From assembly GCA_038143535.1 (NCBI GenBank), contig JAYQMD010000001.1, forward strand, positions 186,001 through 250,000: a DNA stretch of 64,000 bases. The letters run 5' to 3'. A program made the translations under genes and the position numbers. The notes beneath the pieces were generated by a model. The model saw nothing but the letters and a program-made list of their open reading frames with translations, did not search any database and was not told the DNA's origin. Source of the DNA: UBA7446 sp038143535. Its GTDB lineage: Bacteria > Bacteroidota > Bacteroidia > Flavobacteriales > Flavobacteriaceae. This document shows, piece after piece, positions 1-9,212 of the stretch. Each line of letters begins with the position of its first letter. The first letter of the stretch is position 1.

Positions 1-2072
1 TAAAATCTAATTTTCAACGATATACTGGAAAAGCTAACTACTCTGTAAATCCGATTCAAGGCTTAGATTTAAATGCTAGCCTATTGTATAGTAATACTTA
101 CAGGAGGACATTACCTGAAAATAGTATTGGATCACTTTTATATAATGCTATAAGTATGCCATCAAATTTGCCCGTATATGATGAAAATGGTGATTTTACT
201 AGAGCTGTTGATCAACCTATTGAAGTCGTAAATCCATTAAAACAAAAGTTTTTAGCAATTAATCGTACACAGGCAGATCGATTTAGTGCTGTTTTTGGAT
301 TGAAGTATAGTATTTTACCACAATTAAGTTTTAAAGCCAATTATCAAGGAAATTATACTGAAGTAAGAGGTCGTTACTACGGCCCGATATCAGATTATGG
401 AGTTGAGGGAGTATTCAGTGACAAGGTCTTTGATGCACAAACTGCTGGATATAATGAGCCACTGGATATTTACCGGGATTATACGTTGGATCTACTTGTT
501 AATTATGAGGGTACTTTTGATGAAAAACATAATGTAAAAGTTACATTGGGCAACAGTATTTTCAGAACTTATCAAGACGGATATGGCTCAATAGGATTAA
601 ATATGCCGGTAATTTCGGATATAAAAGATGCGAACCTTTCAGACGCACAAAGCATACAACCTATATTTATAAATAGATCTAATCGAGTTTCTGATTCTAG
701 ATTGCTTTCTTATTTTGCTAGATTACGTTATGATTATGAAGGTAAGTATTTGTTAACCGCAGTATTACGTAGAGATGGCTCGTCTAATTTTGGTCCTGGA
801 AATAAATTTGGCTATTTCCCATCTGCATCAGCAGGTTGGGTTATTAGTGAAGAATCTTTTTTAGAGAACAGTTCATTAATAGATTTTTTAAAGCTTAGAG
901 GATCTTTTGGAATACTAGGAAACGATAGAATAGGCTCTTTTAGATTTGTATCTCTAATGAATGGTGAAGGGGTTTATACATTTGGTGGAAATCAACTTGT
1001 TTTCGGAACTGCAACTGGAGCACTATCAAACCCAAATATAAAATGGGAGGAACAAGAGTCTTTCAATGTTGGATTAGACCTTAGGTTATTTAACAATAAA
1101 GTTAATATGACTTTTGAATACTATAGAAGGACTACACGAAATCTTCTATTAGTGGTTGAATCAAGTTCTTTGTTAGGCACTGCTGCGCCAGGGTCTGGTA
1201 ACCCATTTGCAAATGCTGGAACCATTGAAAATAAAGGTTTCGAGTTTGAATTTGGATATCAGGACACTTTCTTTAATAGCTTAGATTTTGGGTTAAATTA
1301 CAATTTTTCAACCTTAGAAAATAATGTGCTAGTTGTAGATAACCAGATCGGTTATGTTCTAGGAGGTGGATTTGGAATCGGAAACTTTGAAGGCCCCTCA
1401 AGAATGGAATCTGGATTCCCGATAGGGTATTACTATGGACTTAAAACAAACGGTATTTTTCAAACCTTAGAAGAGGTTGATGCGCATGCATCTCAACGTG
1501 CACTTGGAGCTGATGCCGTTCCTGGAGATTTTCGCTATGTTGATCAAGACAATAACGGAATAATTGATGAAAATGACAGAACTTATATAGGGGACCCAAT
1601 ACCAGACATTACCATGGGGCTTAATCTGTCTTTAGATTATAAACAATTAGACTTCAAGGCTTATGCGTTTGCATCTTTGGGAGGCGATATAGTCCGTAAT
1701 TATGAGCGCTACGGAAAACTCACCAATAGACCTTCTTATATTCTTGATCGTTGGCACGGGCCTGGAACCTCTAACTCAATACCTAGAGTCACTACAGCTG
1801 CAAACCCAAATACGCGTTTTTCTGATTTTTATGTTGAAGATGGATCTTTTGTTAGAGTACAAAATATTCAGATCGGCTATACTTTAGCTAATGAATTTTT
1901 AGATATTGAGTCATTTAGATTATACATGTCTGTAAACAACGCATTCACTTTCACAAAGTATAAGGGTTTTGACCCAACAACATCTTCGGGGGCACCAATT
2001 GGCGGAGGATTTGATCAAGGCTTTTATCCAAACCCTAGGACTTTTTCTTTAGGAGTAAACATTAAATTTTAG
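1..2072 (+). CDS. SusC-family TonB-dependent outer-membrane glycan transporter (5' end outside window)
   Basis: The reading frame is open from base 3 to the TAG at 2070-2072, about 689 codons. SusC proteins usually have about 1000 residues, so the signal peptide, carboxypeptidase-like domain, plug and first strands lie to the left of the window. What is visible is the transmembrane barrel: alternating polar and aromatic strands, segments such as RRDGSSNFG and GYFPSASAGW that are common in SusC barrels, and a final residue F as in outer-membrane barrels. It should import glucan oligosaccharides through the outer membrane using TonB energy, with the SusD encoded 5 bases downstream as its lid. 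The adjoining GH17, GH30 and GH149 genes suggest a beta-1,3-glucan substrate, which is an inference from context. An internal TTG at 84 is not a real start because the frame and the homologous sequence continue upstream. Confidence 0.93.
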   Translation, partial: KSNFQRYTGKANYSVNPIQGLDLNASLLYSNTYRRTLPENSIGSLLYNAISMPSNLPVYDENGDFTRAVDQPIEVVNPLKQKFLAINRTQADRFSAVFGLKYSILPQLSFKANYQGNYTEVRGRYYGPISDYGVEGVFSDKVFDAQTAGYNEPLDIYRDYTLDLLVNYEGTFDEKHNVKVTLGNSIFRTYQDGYGSIGLNMPVISDIKDANLSDAQSIQPIFINRSNRVSDSRLLSYFARLRYDYEGKYLLTAVLRRDGSSNFGPGNKFGYFPSASAGWVISEESFLENSSLIDFLKLRGSFGILGNDRIGSFRFVSLMNGEGVYTFGGNQLVFGTATGALSNPNIKWEEQESFNVGLDLRLFNNKVNMTFEYYRRTTRNLLLVVESSSLLGTAAPGSGNPFANAGTIENKGFEFEFGYQDTFFNSLDFGLNYNFSTLENNVLVVDNQIGYVLGGGFGIGNFEGPSRMESGFPIGYYYGLKTNGIFQTLEEVDAHASQRALGADAVPGDFRYVDQDNNGIIDENDRTYIGDPIPDITMGLNLSLDYKQLDFKAYAFASLGGDIVRNYERYGKLTNRPSYILDRWHGPGTSNSIPRVTTAANPNTRFSDFYVEDGSFVRVQNIQIGYTLANEFLDIESFRLYMSVNNAFTFTKYKGFDPTTSSGAPIGGGFDQGFYPNPRTFSLGVNIKF

Positions 2073-2077
2073 TATTA

Positions 2078-3844
2078 ATGAAAAATTTAAAAAATATTAC
2101 AACAGTAATTTTAACATCTTTTTTTAGTATAATTTCTTGTAACGATGATTTTGTATATGTTGAATCAAATGATGTTAACTCAGAAGCTTATTTTAACTCA
2201 GAAGAAGAATATTTTAATGCTCTAGTGGGTGCATATGATCTTTTAGGGATGTCATATCAAAGTTCGATTTTAGGTGAAATAGCATCTGATAACACTCTTT
2301 GCGGAGGCGAAAGCGCCACGGATGTTCCGGGTTACCAGCAAATTGACGATATGATTCATACTGCTAATAATATTCAGCTCAGAGATATCTTTAAATGGAT
2401 GTATGCAGGTTTGAATCGAGCTAATTTTATTTTAGAATTTCAAGATAAAACAGACTTCGAAGGTCGTGAAATTATTATTGCCGAAGCTCATTTCCTTCGC
2501 GCATATTATTATTTCGAGCTTGTTAAATGGTTTGGTCCAGTTCCATTAGTTGTAAATAAACGTATCCAATATGGAGATCAATTTAGCTTGCCTCGTACTC
2601 CGGTATCAGAGATATATGCACAATTAGAAAATGATTTGATTTATGCCGCGGGCATTCTTCCTGAAATCCAAATGCTTAAAGGAAGAGCTACTAAAGGTGC
2701 TGCACTAGCTTTATTGGGAAAAATTTATTTGTATCAAAATAAATATGATGAAGCTGCAGAAGCTTTGGATGATGTAATAATGAGTAATAATTATAGTTTG
2801 GTTGAAAATTTTGCTGACCTCTTTGAAAATGACACAACTTTTGAATTCGAAAATCCAAGCCATGTAGATTTTGATACAGACATAATCCAAATTGAAGATC
2901 ATATTTTGCTTACAGGTAAACCTGTTTATTATGAAAGCGCTGCTCCATTACAAGGATTAACTAGTGGAACAACATATTATGCTATTAATGTAGATTATAG
3001 CCACATTAAATTAGCGTTATCAGAACAAGATGCAATTGACAATAAGTCTATTGATTTGAATTCAGGTGTAGCAAGCGTACATTATCTGTATGCTAATTAT
3101 GAAAATAGTGAAGAATCTGTGTTTGAAGTTCAATATTCTGATTTAGAAGGGGGTAGTTTTGGGTGTTTTGCCTGCGTTGAAGGAAATATTGCAGTTGGTT
3201 TTTCGGGCATTCGAAAATATGTAGGTTCGCCTTTTGGCCCTAGATTCGAATCAGGTTATAGCTTTAATGTTCCTACTAAAGAGGCTTACGATTCTTATAA
3301 TGAATTAGACACAAGACGCGATGTTTCTATTTTAGATATAGAAAAATGGGTAGCAGATTGGGGTGCTTTAGGAATTACAATTTCTTATGGTAAAGGATAC
3401 GAACACACAGGGTTTTTTAACCGGAAATATTTACCCCGAAAAAGAGATGCTAATATCCCTGATCCAAACCTTACAAATCCAAATAATTATCGTTCTATAA
3501 GATATGCTGATGTATTATTAATGGCAGCTGAAGCTCACAATAAAAAATCTAGTCCAAATCCTGCTCTAGCCCGTGATTATTTGAACCAAATTAGAGAAAG
3601 AGCATTTGGAAGTTCTGATTTTAATATTACGTCATTGAGCGGAGATGCACTAAATCAAATGATTTTTAACGAAAGAAGGTTGGAACTTATGGGCGAGGGG
3701 CATCGATTCTTTGACTTAGTTCGAACAGGTCAAGCTAAAAATTTCATAACTGGTTTTCAGGAAGGTAAACATGAGCTTTTTCCTATTCCTGTTGTTGAAA
3801 TTGAACTTACAGGAAATAATTGGGAGCAAAATCCCGGCTATTAA
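2078..3844 (+). CDS. SusD/RagB-family surface glycan-binding lipoprotein with an inserted domain
   Basis: This 588-residue lipoprotein has a short hydrophobic leader and a lipobox cysteine at 21 (SIIS-C). The N-terminal TPR-like helical part is clear (AEAHFLRAYYYFELVKWFG near 135-153; KGAALALLGKIYLYQNKYDEA near 206-225), as is the C-terminal SusD block (RYADVLLMAAEAHNK; NERRLELMGEGHRFFDLVRTG). It caps the SusC barrel and binds the glycan at the cell surface. It is longer than a typical SusD of 480-540 residues because about 85 residues (253-337) interrupt the usual FADLFE...NSEESVFEVQ junction (see separate entry). It starts 5 bases after susC, so the two are surely co-transcribed. The assignment to family is firm; laminarin as ligand is inferred from the neighbouring enzymes. 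Confidence 0.93.
   Translation: MKNLKNITTVILTSFFSIISCNDDFVYVESNDVNSEAYFNSEEEYFNALVGAYDLLGMSYQSSILGEIASDNTLCGGESATDVPGYQQIDDMIHTANNIQLRDIFKWMYAGLNRANFILEFQDKTDFEGREIIIAEAHFLRAYYYFELVKWFGPVPLVVNKRIQYGDQFSLPRTPVSEIYAQLENDLIYAAGILPEIQMLKGRATKGAALALLGKIYLYQNKYDEAAEALDDVIMSNNYSLVENFADLFENDTTFEFENPSHVDFDTDIIQIEDHILLTGKPVYYESAAPLQGLTSGTTYYAINVDYSHIKLALSEQDAIDNKSIDLNSGVASVHYLYANYENSEESVFEVQYSDLEGGSFGCFACVEGNIAVGFSGIRKYVGSPFGPRFESGYSFNVPTKEAYDSYNELDTRRDVSILDIEKWVADWGALGITISYGKGYEHTGFFNRKYLPRKRDANIPDPNLTNPNNYRSIRYADVLLMAAEAHNKKSSPNPALARDYLNQIRERAFGSSDFNITSLSGDALNQMIFNERRLELMGEGHRFFDLVRTGQAKNFITGFQEGKHELFPIPVVEIELTGNNWEQNPGY
2834..3088 (+). other. Adhesin-like repeat module inserted in SusD
   Basis: Residues 253-337 of the SusD do not belong to the normal fold. 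They contain DIIQIEDHILLTG, PVYYESAAP, GLTSGTTYYAINVD, IKLALSEQDA and IDLNSGVASVHYL. This order (I-x-I-x-x-H, TG-x-x-V-x-Y, GLT-x-GTTYY-x-I-x-VD, IKLA-x-S-x-x-DA, IDL-x-S-G, H-x-L) matches, from memory, a single copy of a beta-rich repeat common in very large marine surface adhesins and some phage structural proteins. On either side the SusD sequence resumes normally. No in-frame stop or shift is present. Function here is unknown; a surface contact or extra ligand-binding role is inference. Confidence 0.6.
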
Positions 3845-3856
3845 TTTTATTGATAT

Positions 3857-4702
3857 ATGAGACTATTAAAAATTTTAATTTTAACGTGTTTTACAGCAAC
3901 ACTTAATTCATGTGAATCTGATGGTTTACGCGATACTTCGTTTGCTGACTTTCAAAAAGCGCCAAATAATATTGGTGTAATGATCAATGTTTCTACAGAT
4001 TTTTCAGGAAGTGTTCAAATTACACCTTACGCTGATGGTGCAGAGTTTTTTCTTGTCAATTTAGGTGATGGATCTCCAATTCAGTCAATATCTGCAGGAC
4101 TTGAAATCAATCACATATATGAAACTGGGGAATATGAAATAAAGGTTGTTGCATTTTCTAATACTGAAGTCAGCTCCAATGAAATATCAGATTCCTTTTT
4201 TGTGCTATCTACGTGTCAGGCAGAAACAGAACAAAACATAGATGGTAATGCAGGGGCATTAAATATTTCAGTTGTAAATAAGTTTCAAAATAATTTTACT
4301 TCAATTGGTGGCCTTACTACCAAAGGAACTAATAATCCTGCACTTTCCCTTTCTAATATTAGTTGTAATGTTCAAGAAGTGGTTAGAACTAGTGGATGCA
4401 CAGCATTTGCAGGTTTATTGAAAGCATTTTCTTCACCATTTCTAATAACTGAGGATTCAGACATATTTACTCTAGACGTTTATGGCGAACAAACAGTTAA
4501 TGTCAATATCCTTTTTGTTGGACCGGATATATTTGACATAACTCAAAGCACAACTAATTCAGGAGAATGGCAAAAACTTACTTACGATTTAAGTGCATAC
4601 CACGGCGGTTCAATTTCAAGAATATTAATTTATTTTGACAAAGGTGAAAGCTGTGACGACAGTGTGTACTATTTTGATAACATTCAATTATTAGCCGAAT
4701 AA
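3857..4702 (+). CDS. Surface lipoprotein with PKD-like domain (SusE-position glycan-binding protein)
   Basis: A 281-residue lipoprotein with leader and lipobox cysteine at 19 (TLNS-C). Residues about 30-115 look like a PKD/immunoglobulin-like domain (VNLGDGSP, HIYETGEYEIKVVAFS). Residues about 120-281 are a beta-rich domain ending in SCDDSVYYFDNIQLL, the kind of ending seen in jelly-roll carbohydrate-binding modules where the strand with YFDNI closes the sandwich. There is no catalytic motif. It lies 12 bases after susD and 1 base before the next lipoprotein gene, the place where SusE/SusF-type surface glycan-binding proteins are encoded. A glucan-binding role is inferred from position and fold; I do not recognise a named family for the C-terminal part. 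Confidence 0.75.
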   Translation: MRLLKILILTCFTATLNSCESDGLRDTSFADFQKAPNNIGVMINVSTDFSGSVQITPYADGAEFFLVNLGDGSPIQSISAGLEINHIYETGEYEIKVVAFSNTEVSSNEISDSFFVLSTCQAETEQNIDGNAGALNISVVNKFQNNFTSIGGLTTKGTNNPALSLSNISCNVQEVVRTSGCTAFAGLLKAFSSPFLITEDSDIFTLDVYGEQTVNVNILFVGPDIFDITQSTTNSGEWQKLTYDLSAYHGGSISRILIYFDKGESCDDSVYYFDNIQLLAE

Positions 4703-4703
4703 A

Positions 4704-5588
4704 ATGAGAAAATTAATTTATATAAAATCTTTACTAATATTAACAATTTTTTTGTCATGTAGTGAAGAAAATTACGATTTTGGAGAAATAATTGTGCCAT
4801 CAGAAATTGATTTTAGTGTTGAAATCTTAGGAGCTGACGCGGCAAATCCATACGGAGATGGTACGGGTGAGGTTATTTTAACGACCAAAGCAAAAAACAC
4901 TATCGCTTTTAAATATATTATTGCAGGTGTTGAATATTTATCTCCAAGTGGAAGACTACAACATTTGTTTACTTCGCCTGGGTTAAATGAGTATACCATT
5001 AATATATTCGCCATTGGAACAGCTGGAATACAGTCTAATTTTGTTCAAACTGTAGAGGTTTTAGTGCTCTATGAACCACCAGCGGAGCTTCTTACTATGC
5101 TACATTTAAATTCTCAAAGAACTTGGCGCATAAAATCCGAAGGACCAGACCACTTTGGTTTAGGCCCCGGCTTGGGGGATGATCCTTTTGCATGGTATTC
5201 GGCTTCTCCAAATGAGAAATCATATACTGGCATGTATGATGATAGATATGTATTTAGTGAAGATGGGACCTACACCCACATTACAAATGGAACTATTTTT
5301 GGTTTTGAAGAGTATTTAAACAATGACATTGGTGCTTCTGGTGAAGTACCTAATGATTTAGGTGAAATAGATCATTATCCGTTAGATGATTATTCTGGGA
5401 ATTGGACTCTTTCTGCTCCTGCTGGTCAAGAAACTTTAAATTTAACTGGAATTTCATTTATTGGCATGTATGTAGGGGGTAATCATCAGTATAAGATTAT
5501 GTCAAGATCAGAAAATGAGATGGTTCTTCAAACAACAGAGGGTGATGAAGCATATGATTGGCATTTTCGTTTGATAGCGGAAGACTAA
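4704..5588 (+). CDS. Second surface lipoprotein of the SusE/F position, ligand unknown
   Basis: A 294-residue lipoprotein with lipobox cysteine at 19 (IFLS-C). The first 120 residues resemble an immunoglobulin/PKD-like domain (VILTTKAKNTIAFKYII, LQHLFTSPGLNEYTINIFAIG), parallel to the previous protein but not a close copy. The remaining part begins LLTMLHLNSQRTWRIKSEG and has many aromatics and glycines (DDPFAWYSASPNEKSYTG, YDDRYVFSEDGTYTH), consistent with a lipocalin-like or glycan-binding beta fold found in Bacteroidota surface lipoproteins. It starts 1 base after the preceding stop, so translation is probably coupled. Function as a surface glycan-binding protein is inferred from the locus; 134 bases without a gene or clear hairpin follow. 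Confidence 0.72.
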   Translation: MRKLIYIKSLLILTIFLSCSEENYDFGEIIVPSEIDFSVEILGADAANPYGDGTGEVILTTKAKNTIAFKYIIAGVEYLSPSGRLQHLFTSPGLNEYTINIFAIGTAGIQSNFVQTVEVLVLYEPPAELLTMLHLNSQRTWRIKSEGPDHFGLGPGLGDDPFAWYSASPNEKSYTGMYDDRYVFSEDGTYTHITNGTIFGFEEYLNNDIGASGEVPNDLGEIDHYPLDDYSGNWTLSAPAGQETLNLTGISFIGMYVGGNHQYKIMSRSENEMVLQTTEGDEAYDWHFRLIAED

Positions 5589-5722
5589 TGCTAATAATTC
5601 TCATAAGGTAAATAAACGCTCATCACCTATTATTTTTCTTTTTATTAATAATTAAGAGTCGTTAAAACCAATATAAAAAAGCGCACATTATTATTGATAA
5701 ATCAATTACTGATATTGACAGT

Positions 5723-8700
5723 ATGTATATAGGACAAAAAAAAGCAAATTTTACTATTAAGACAGTAAAAGGAAAGGAGATCATTATAAACGGCGAATCA
5801 TTTTATAAAATATCCAATTCAGATTTTATGCGGCCATTTTTCATGAGTATTGTGAGTAACTCTGATCATTGGATGTTTATATCAAGTAATGGAAGCCTAT
5901 CAGCTGGAAGAAAAAATAGTAATTATGCGCTATTCCCTTATTACACCGACGATAAAATAACAGAAGCCGCTGAAATAACTGGTTCTAAATCTATATTTTT
6001 AGTCACTGTAAATGATAAAAAATACCTTTGGGAACCCTTTTCTAAAAAGTATGAAGGTATATATAAGTTTTCGAGGAACCTTTACAAAAATGTACTTGGT
6101 AACAAGGTTATTTTTGAAGAAATAAACCATGATCTAAATGTTGCGTTTACTTACGAGTGGAATTCCAGCGAAAAATATGGTTTCGTCCGAAAATCTAGTT
6201 TTACAAACCAAAATGATGCACAGATATCAGTTCAACTGATTGATGGTATCCAAAATATTTTGCCACAAGGCGTTGAGCCCGATTTACAAAATGCAAGTAG
6301 TAACTTGGTGGATGCCTATAAAAAATGTGAGCTAGAACAAGACACAGGCTTGGGAATTTACTCGCTTAGTGCCATTATTGTAGACAGAGCCGAGCCTAGC
6401 GAGGCGCTCAAAGCAAACGTGGTGTGGTCAATCGGTCTAGCCCAATCCAAAAAGCTCATTTCTTCACTTCAATTAGATAACTTCCGAAGCGGGCAAGGTG
6501 TAACTCAAGAAATTGATATTAAAGCTGAAAAAGGGGCCTACTTTCTAAACGACACCATTAGCTTGGCAGCAGGTGCAACCGAAGAATGGATGTTGATTGC
6601 CAACGTAAATCAAAGTATTTCTGATATCGTCTCTATTAAGGCCAATATCAAATCTAACACATCCATGCTTGAGGAGGTAACGGCCGATATACAATCGGGT
6701 TCTGCCCAATTGCGCGCACTTGTAGGTGCTTCTGACGGTATTCAGATGACTAATGACCGCCTTCGAAATATTCGTCACTTTTCCAATACCATGTTTAACA
6801 TTATGCGCGGCGGAATTTTTGACGACAACTATACGATTGACAAAGCCGATTTTATAAAATACATCGCTAATGCCAATAGGAAGGTTTACAAACTCAAAGA
6901 CACGGTTTTGGAAGTACTTCCTGAGAAATTTGATTTAAGCCTCTTAAAAGAAATTGCAAATAATGATGATAATCAAAACTTTAAGCGCCTTTGCTTAGAA
7001 TACTTACCCCTTAAATTTAGCCGCCGTCACGGAGATCCAAGCCGACCGTGGAACAAATTTTCTATCAACACTCGCGCAGAGGACGGTTCCAAAATATTGG
7101 ACTATGAAGGAAATTGGCGTGATATTTTTCAAAACTGGGAAGCTTTAGCGCATGCTTACCCTGAGTTTATTGAGGGAATGATTCACAAGTTTCTCAACGC
7201 CACTACTTTTGATGGCTATAACCCATACCGTGTTACCAAAGGCGGTTTTGATTGGGAAACCATCGAACCAGATAACCCTTGGGCTTATATAGGCTATTGG
7301 GGTGATCACCAAATCATTTACCTGCTTAAGTTCTTAGAATTTATTGAGAACTATTATCCAAATAAACTCCAAGATTATTTTAATCAAGACTTATTTGTTT
7401 ATGCCAACGTTCCTTATCGAATCAAGAGCTACCAAGATATTTTAAAGGATTCAAAAAACACCATTGATTTTGACTTTGAGCGTGAGGAGAACATACAATT
7501 CAAACGAGATGAAATTGGTGTAGACGGCGCATTGCTTCGAGATCAAACCTTCTTTATCTATAAGGTCAACTTTATTGAAAAGATCTTGGCTACCGTTCTG
7601 GCAAAAATATCAAACTTTATCCCTGAAGGCGGTATTTGGATGAATACCCAACGTCCCGAATGGAATGATGCGAATAATGCCTTGGTTGGTAACGGCGTTT
7701 CCATGGTAACACTCTACTACTTGAGACGTTTTTTACGCTTCTTTGAAAACATGATTGCGACATCAGCTGAAATGAATGCACTCATATCTAAAGAACTACA
7801 TGTGCTGTTTAGCCAAATAAACAGCGCGCTAGAGCAGCACAAAAGTCTTTTGGATGGTAGCTTTAGTGATGAAGTACGAAAAGCACTCATGGATGCATTG
7901 GGCGAAGCCGGGAGTCATTACCGCCAGACCGTTTATGAGAAGCGCTTTTCTGGTGAAAAAGAAATTATTTCAAAAGCAGCATTGCTTTCATTTTTGAAAA
8001 CAGTTACTACCTATTTGGAACACTCGATTGCCGCCAACAAAAGAGCCGACGGCATGTATCATGCCTACAATTTGATGACATTAAAATCAAATGACTCAGT
8101 CAGCATCTCCCATTTACCTGAAATGCTTGAAGGTCAGGTGGCAGTGCTGAGTTCAGGGCACTTATCTGCTCAAGAAAGCTTAGATGTATTGGATAGCCTC
8201 AAAGGCAGCAGTTTGTTTAGGACAGATCAATACAGCTACATTTTGTATCCCAACAAAGACCTGCCAAGATTTATTGATAAGAATACCATTCCAGAAGTGA
8301 AAATAGCGAAGTCTGCCTTGCTTCAAAAACTTGTGGCCGATGCTGATACGTCAGTATTGTCTCAAGATATATTTGGTGAATACCACTTTAATTGCAACTT
8401 TAACAATGTGAAAAGTTTGCAAGCTGCATTAGCTGAGTTACCAAGCCACTATCAAAGCATGTTGGTCAAGGAGCAGGCTTACATTGAGCAAATTTTTGAA
8501 GAAGTTTTTGACCACAAATCATTTACAGGTAGGTCAGGGACTTTCTTTGGATATGAAGGACTAGGCTCTATTTATTGGCACATGGTTTCAAAGCTACTTC
8601 TAGCTGTTTATGAAATTACCAAAGCGGCAATAGACAAGAACGAAGACCCAGCGCTAATAGGTAAGTTGTTTGATCACTACTATGAAATAAATGCGGGTAT

Positions 8701-9166
8701 TGGCGCTCACAAATCACCCGAGTTGTACGGTGCTTTCCCAACAGATCCGTATTCGCATACACCTGCTGGAAAAGGCGCGCAACAGCCCGGCATGACAGGT
8801 CAGGTAAAAGAAGATATTTTAAGTCGATTTGGCGAATTAGGCGTTCGAGTTTCGGATGGCACATTAGGATTTGACCCAACCATTCTGCACGTCAATGAGT
8901 TTTTAACCGAACCCAAGCAATTCAATTACATAAATGTTGCCAATCAAACAGCATCAATTGATTTGCCTAAAGAGAGCTTGGCGTTTACCTACTGTCAAGT
9001 ACCTATTATTTACAAAAAATCAACTGAACCAGCCATAGAAGTAGTGTTGCATTCAGGCGAATCTAACTTGTTTTCAGGACAATATTTAGATAAAGAAACG
9101 TCCCAACAAATCTTTCAACGAACGAATACTGTTAGTAAAATAATTGTATCAACATTGAAAGCATAA
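5723..9166 (+). CDS. GH149-type beta-1,3-glucan (oligosaccharide) phosphorylase
   Basis: A 1147-residue protein without signal peptide or lipobox, so cytoplasmic. Length and layout fit GH149 phosphorylases (about 1100 residues): an N-terminal beta-sandwich region (MFISSNGSLSAGRKNSNYALFPYYTDD near 50-80), a long helical part, and an (alpha/alpha)6 barrel carrying RPEWNDANNALVGNG. The Asp of that WND (residue 649, bases 7667-7669) sits where GH94-like phosphorylases have the catalytic acid. The expected reaction is beta-1,3-glucan oligosaccharide plus phosphate giving glucose-1-phosphate and a shortened chain, which saves one ATP per glucose. GH17 and GH30 genes alongside support the substrate. 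Base composition changes within the gene: the first 450 or so bases are AT-rich like the upstream SusCD block, the rest is clearly richer in GC. GH161 or GH94 are the alternatives; size and motif favour GH149. Confidence 0.8.
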   Translation: MYIGQKKANFTIKTVKGKEIIINGESFYKISNSDFMRPFFMSIVSNSDHWMFISSNGSLSAGRKNSNYALFPYYTDDKITEAAEITGSKSIFLVTVNDKKYLWEPFSKKYEGIYKFSRNLYKNVLGNKVIFEEINHDLNVAFTYEWNSSEKYGFVRKSSFTNQNDAQISVQLIDGIQNILPQGVEPDLQNASSNLVDAYKKCELEQDTGLGIYSLSAIIVDRAEPSEALKANVVWSIGLAQSKKLISSLQLDNFRSGQGVTQEIDIKAEKGAYFLNDTISLAAGATEEWMLIANVNQSISDIVSIKANIKSNTSMLEEVTADIQSGSAQLRALVGASDGIQMTNDRLRNIRHFSNTMFNIMRGGIFDDNYTIDKADFIKYIANANRKVYKLKDTVLEVLPEKFDLSLLKEIANNDDNQNFKRLCLEYLPLKFSRRHGDPSRPWNKFSINTRAEDGSKILDYEGNWRDIFQNWEALAHAYPEFIEGMIHKFLNATTFDGYNPYRVTKGGFDWETIEPDNPWAYIGYWGDHQIIYLLKFLEFIENYYPNKLQDYFNQDLFVYANVPYRIKSYQDILKDSKNTIDFDFEREENIQFKRDEIGVDGALLRDQTFFIYKVNFIEKILATVLAKISNFIPEGGIWMNTQRPEWNDANNALVGNGVSMVTLYYLRRFLRFFENMIATSAEMNALISKELHVLFSQINSALEQHKSLLDGSFSDEVRKALMDALGEAGSHYRQTVYEKRFSGEKEIISKAALLSFLKTVTTYLEHSIAANKRADGMYHAYNLMTLKSNDSVSISHLPEMLEGQVAVLSSGHLSAQESLDVLDSLKGSSLFRTDQYSYILYPNKDLPRFIDKNTIPEVKIAKSALLQKLVADADTSVLSQDIFGEYHFNCNFNNVKSLQAALAELPSHYQSMLVKEQAYIEQIFEEVFDHKSFTGRSGTFFGYEGLGSIYWHMVSKLLLAVYEITKAAIDKNEDPALIGKLFDHYYEINAGIGAHKSPELYGAFPTDPYSHTPAGKGAQQPGMTGQVKEDILSRFGELGVRVSDGTLGFDPTILHVNEFLTEPKQFNYINVANQTASIDLPKESLAFTYCQVPIIYKKSTEPAIEVVLHSGESNLFSGQYLDKETSQQIFQRTNTVSKIIVSTLKA

Positions 9167-9212
9167 TGCAAATAGAATAACCTAATTAAACCAATGCAAA
9201 GCCAACTGATGA

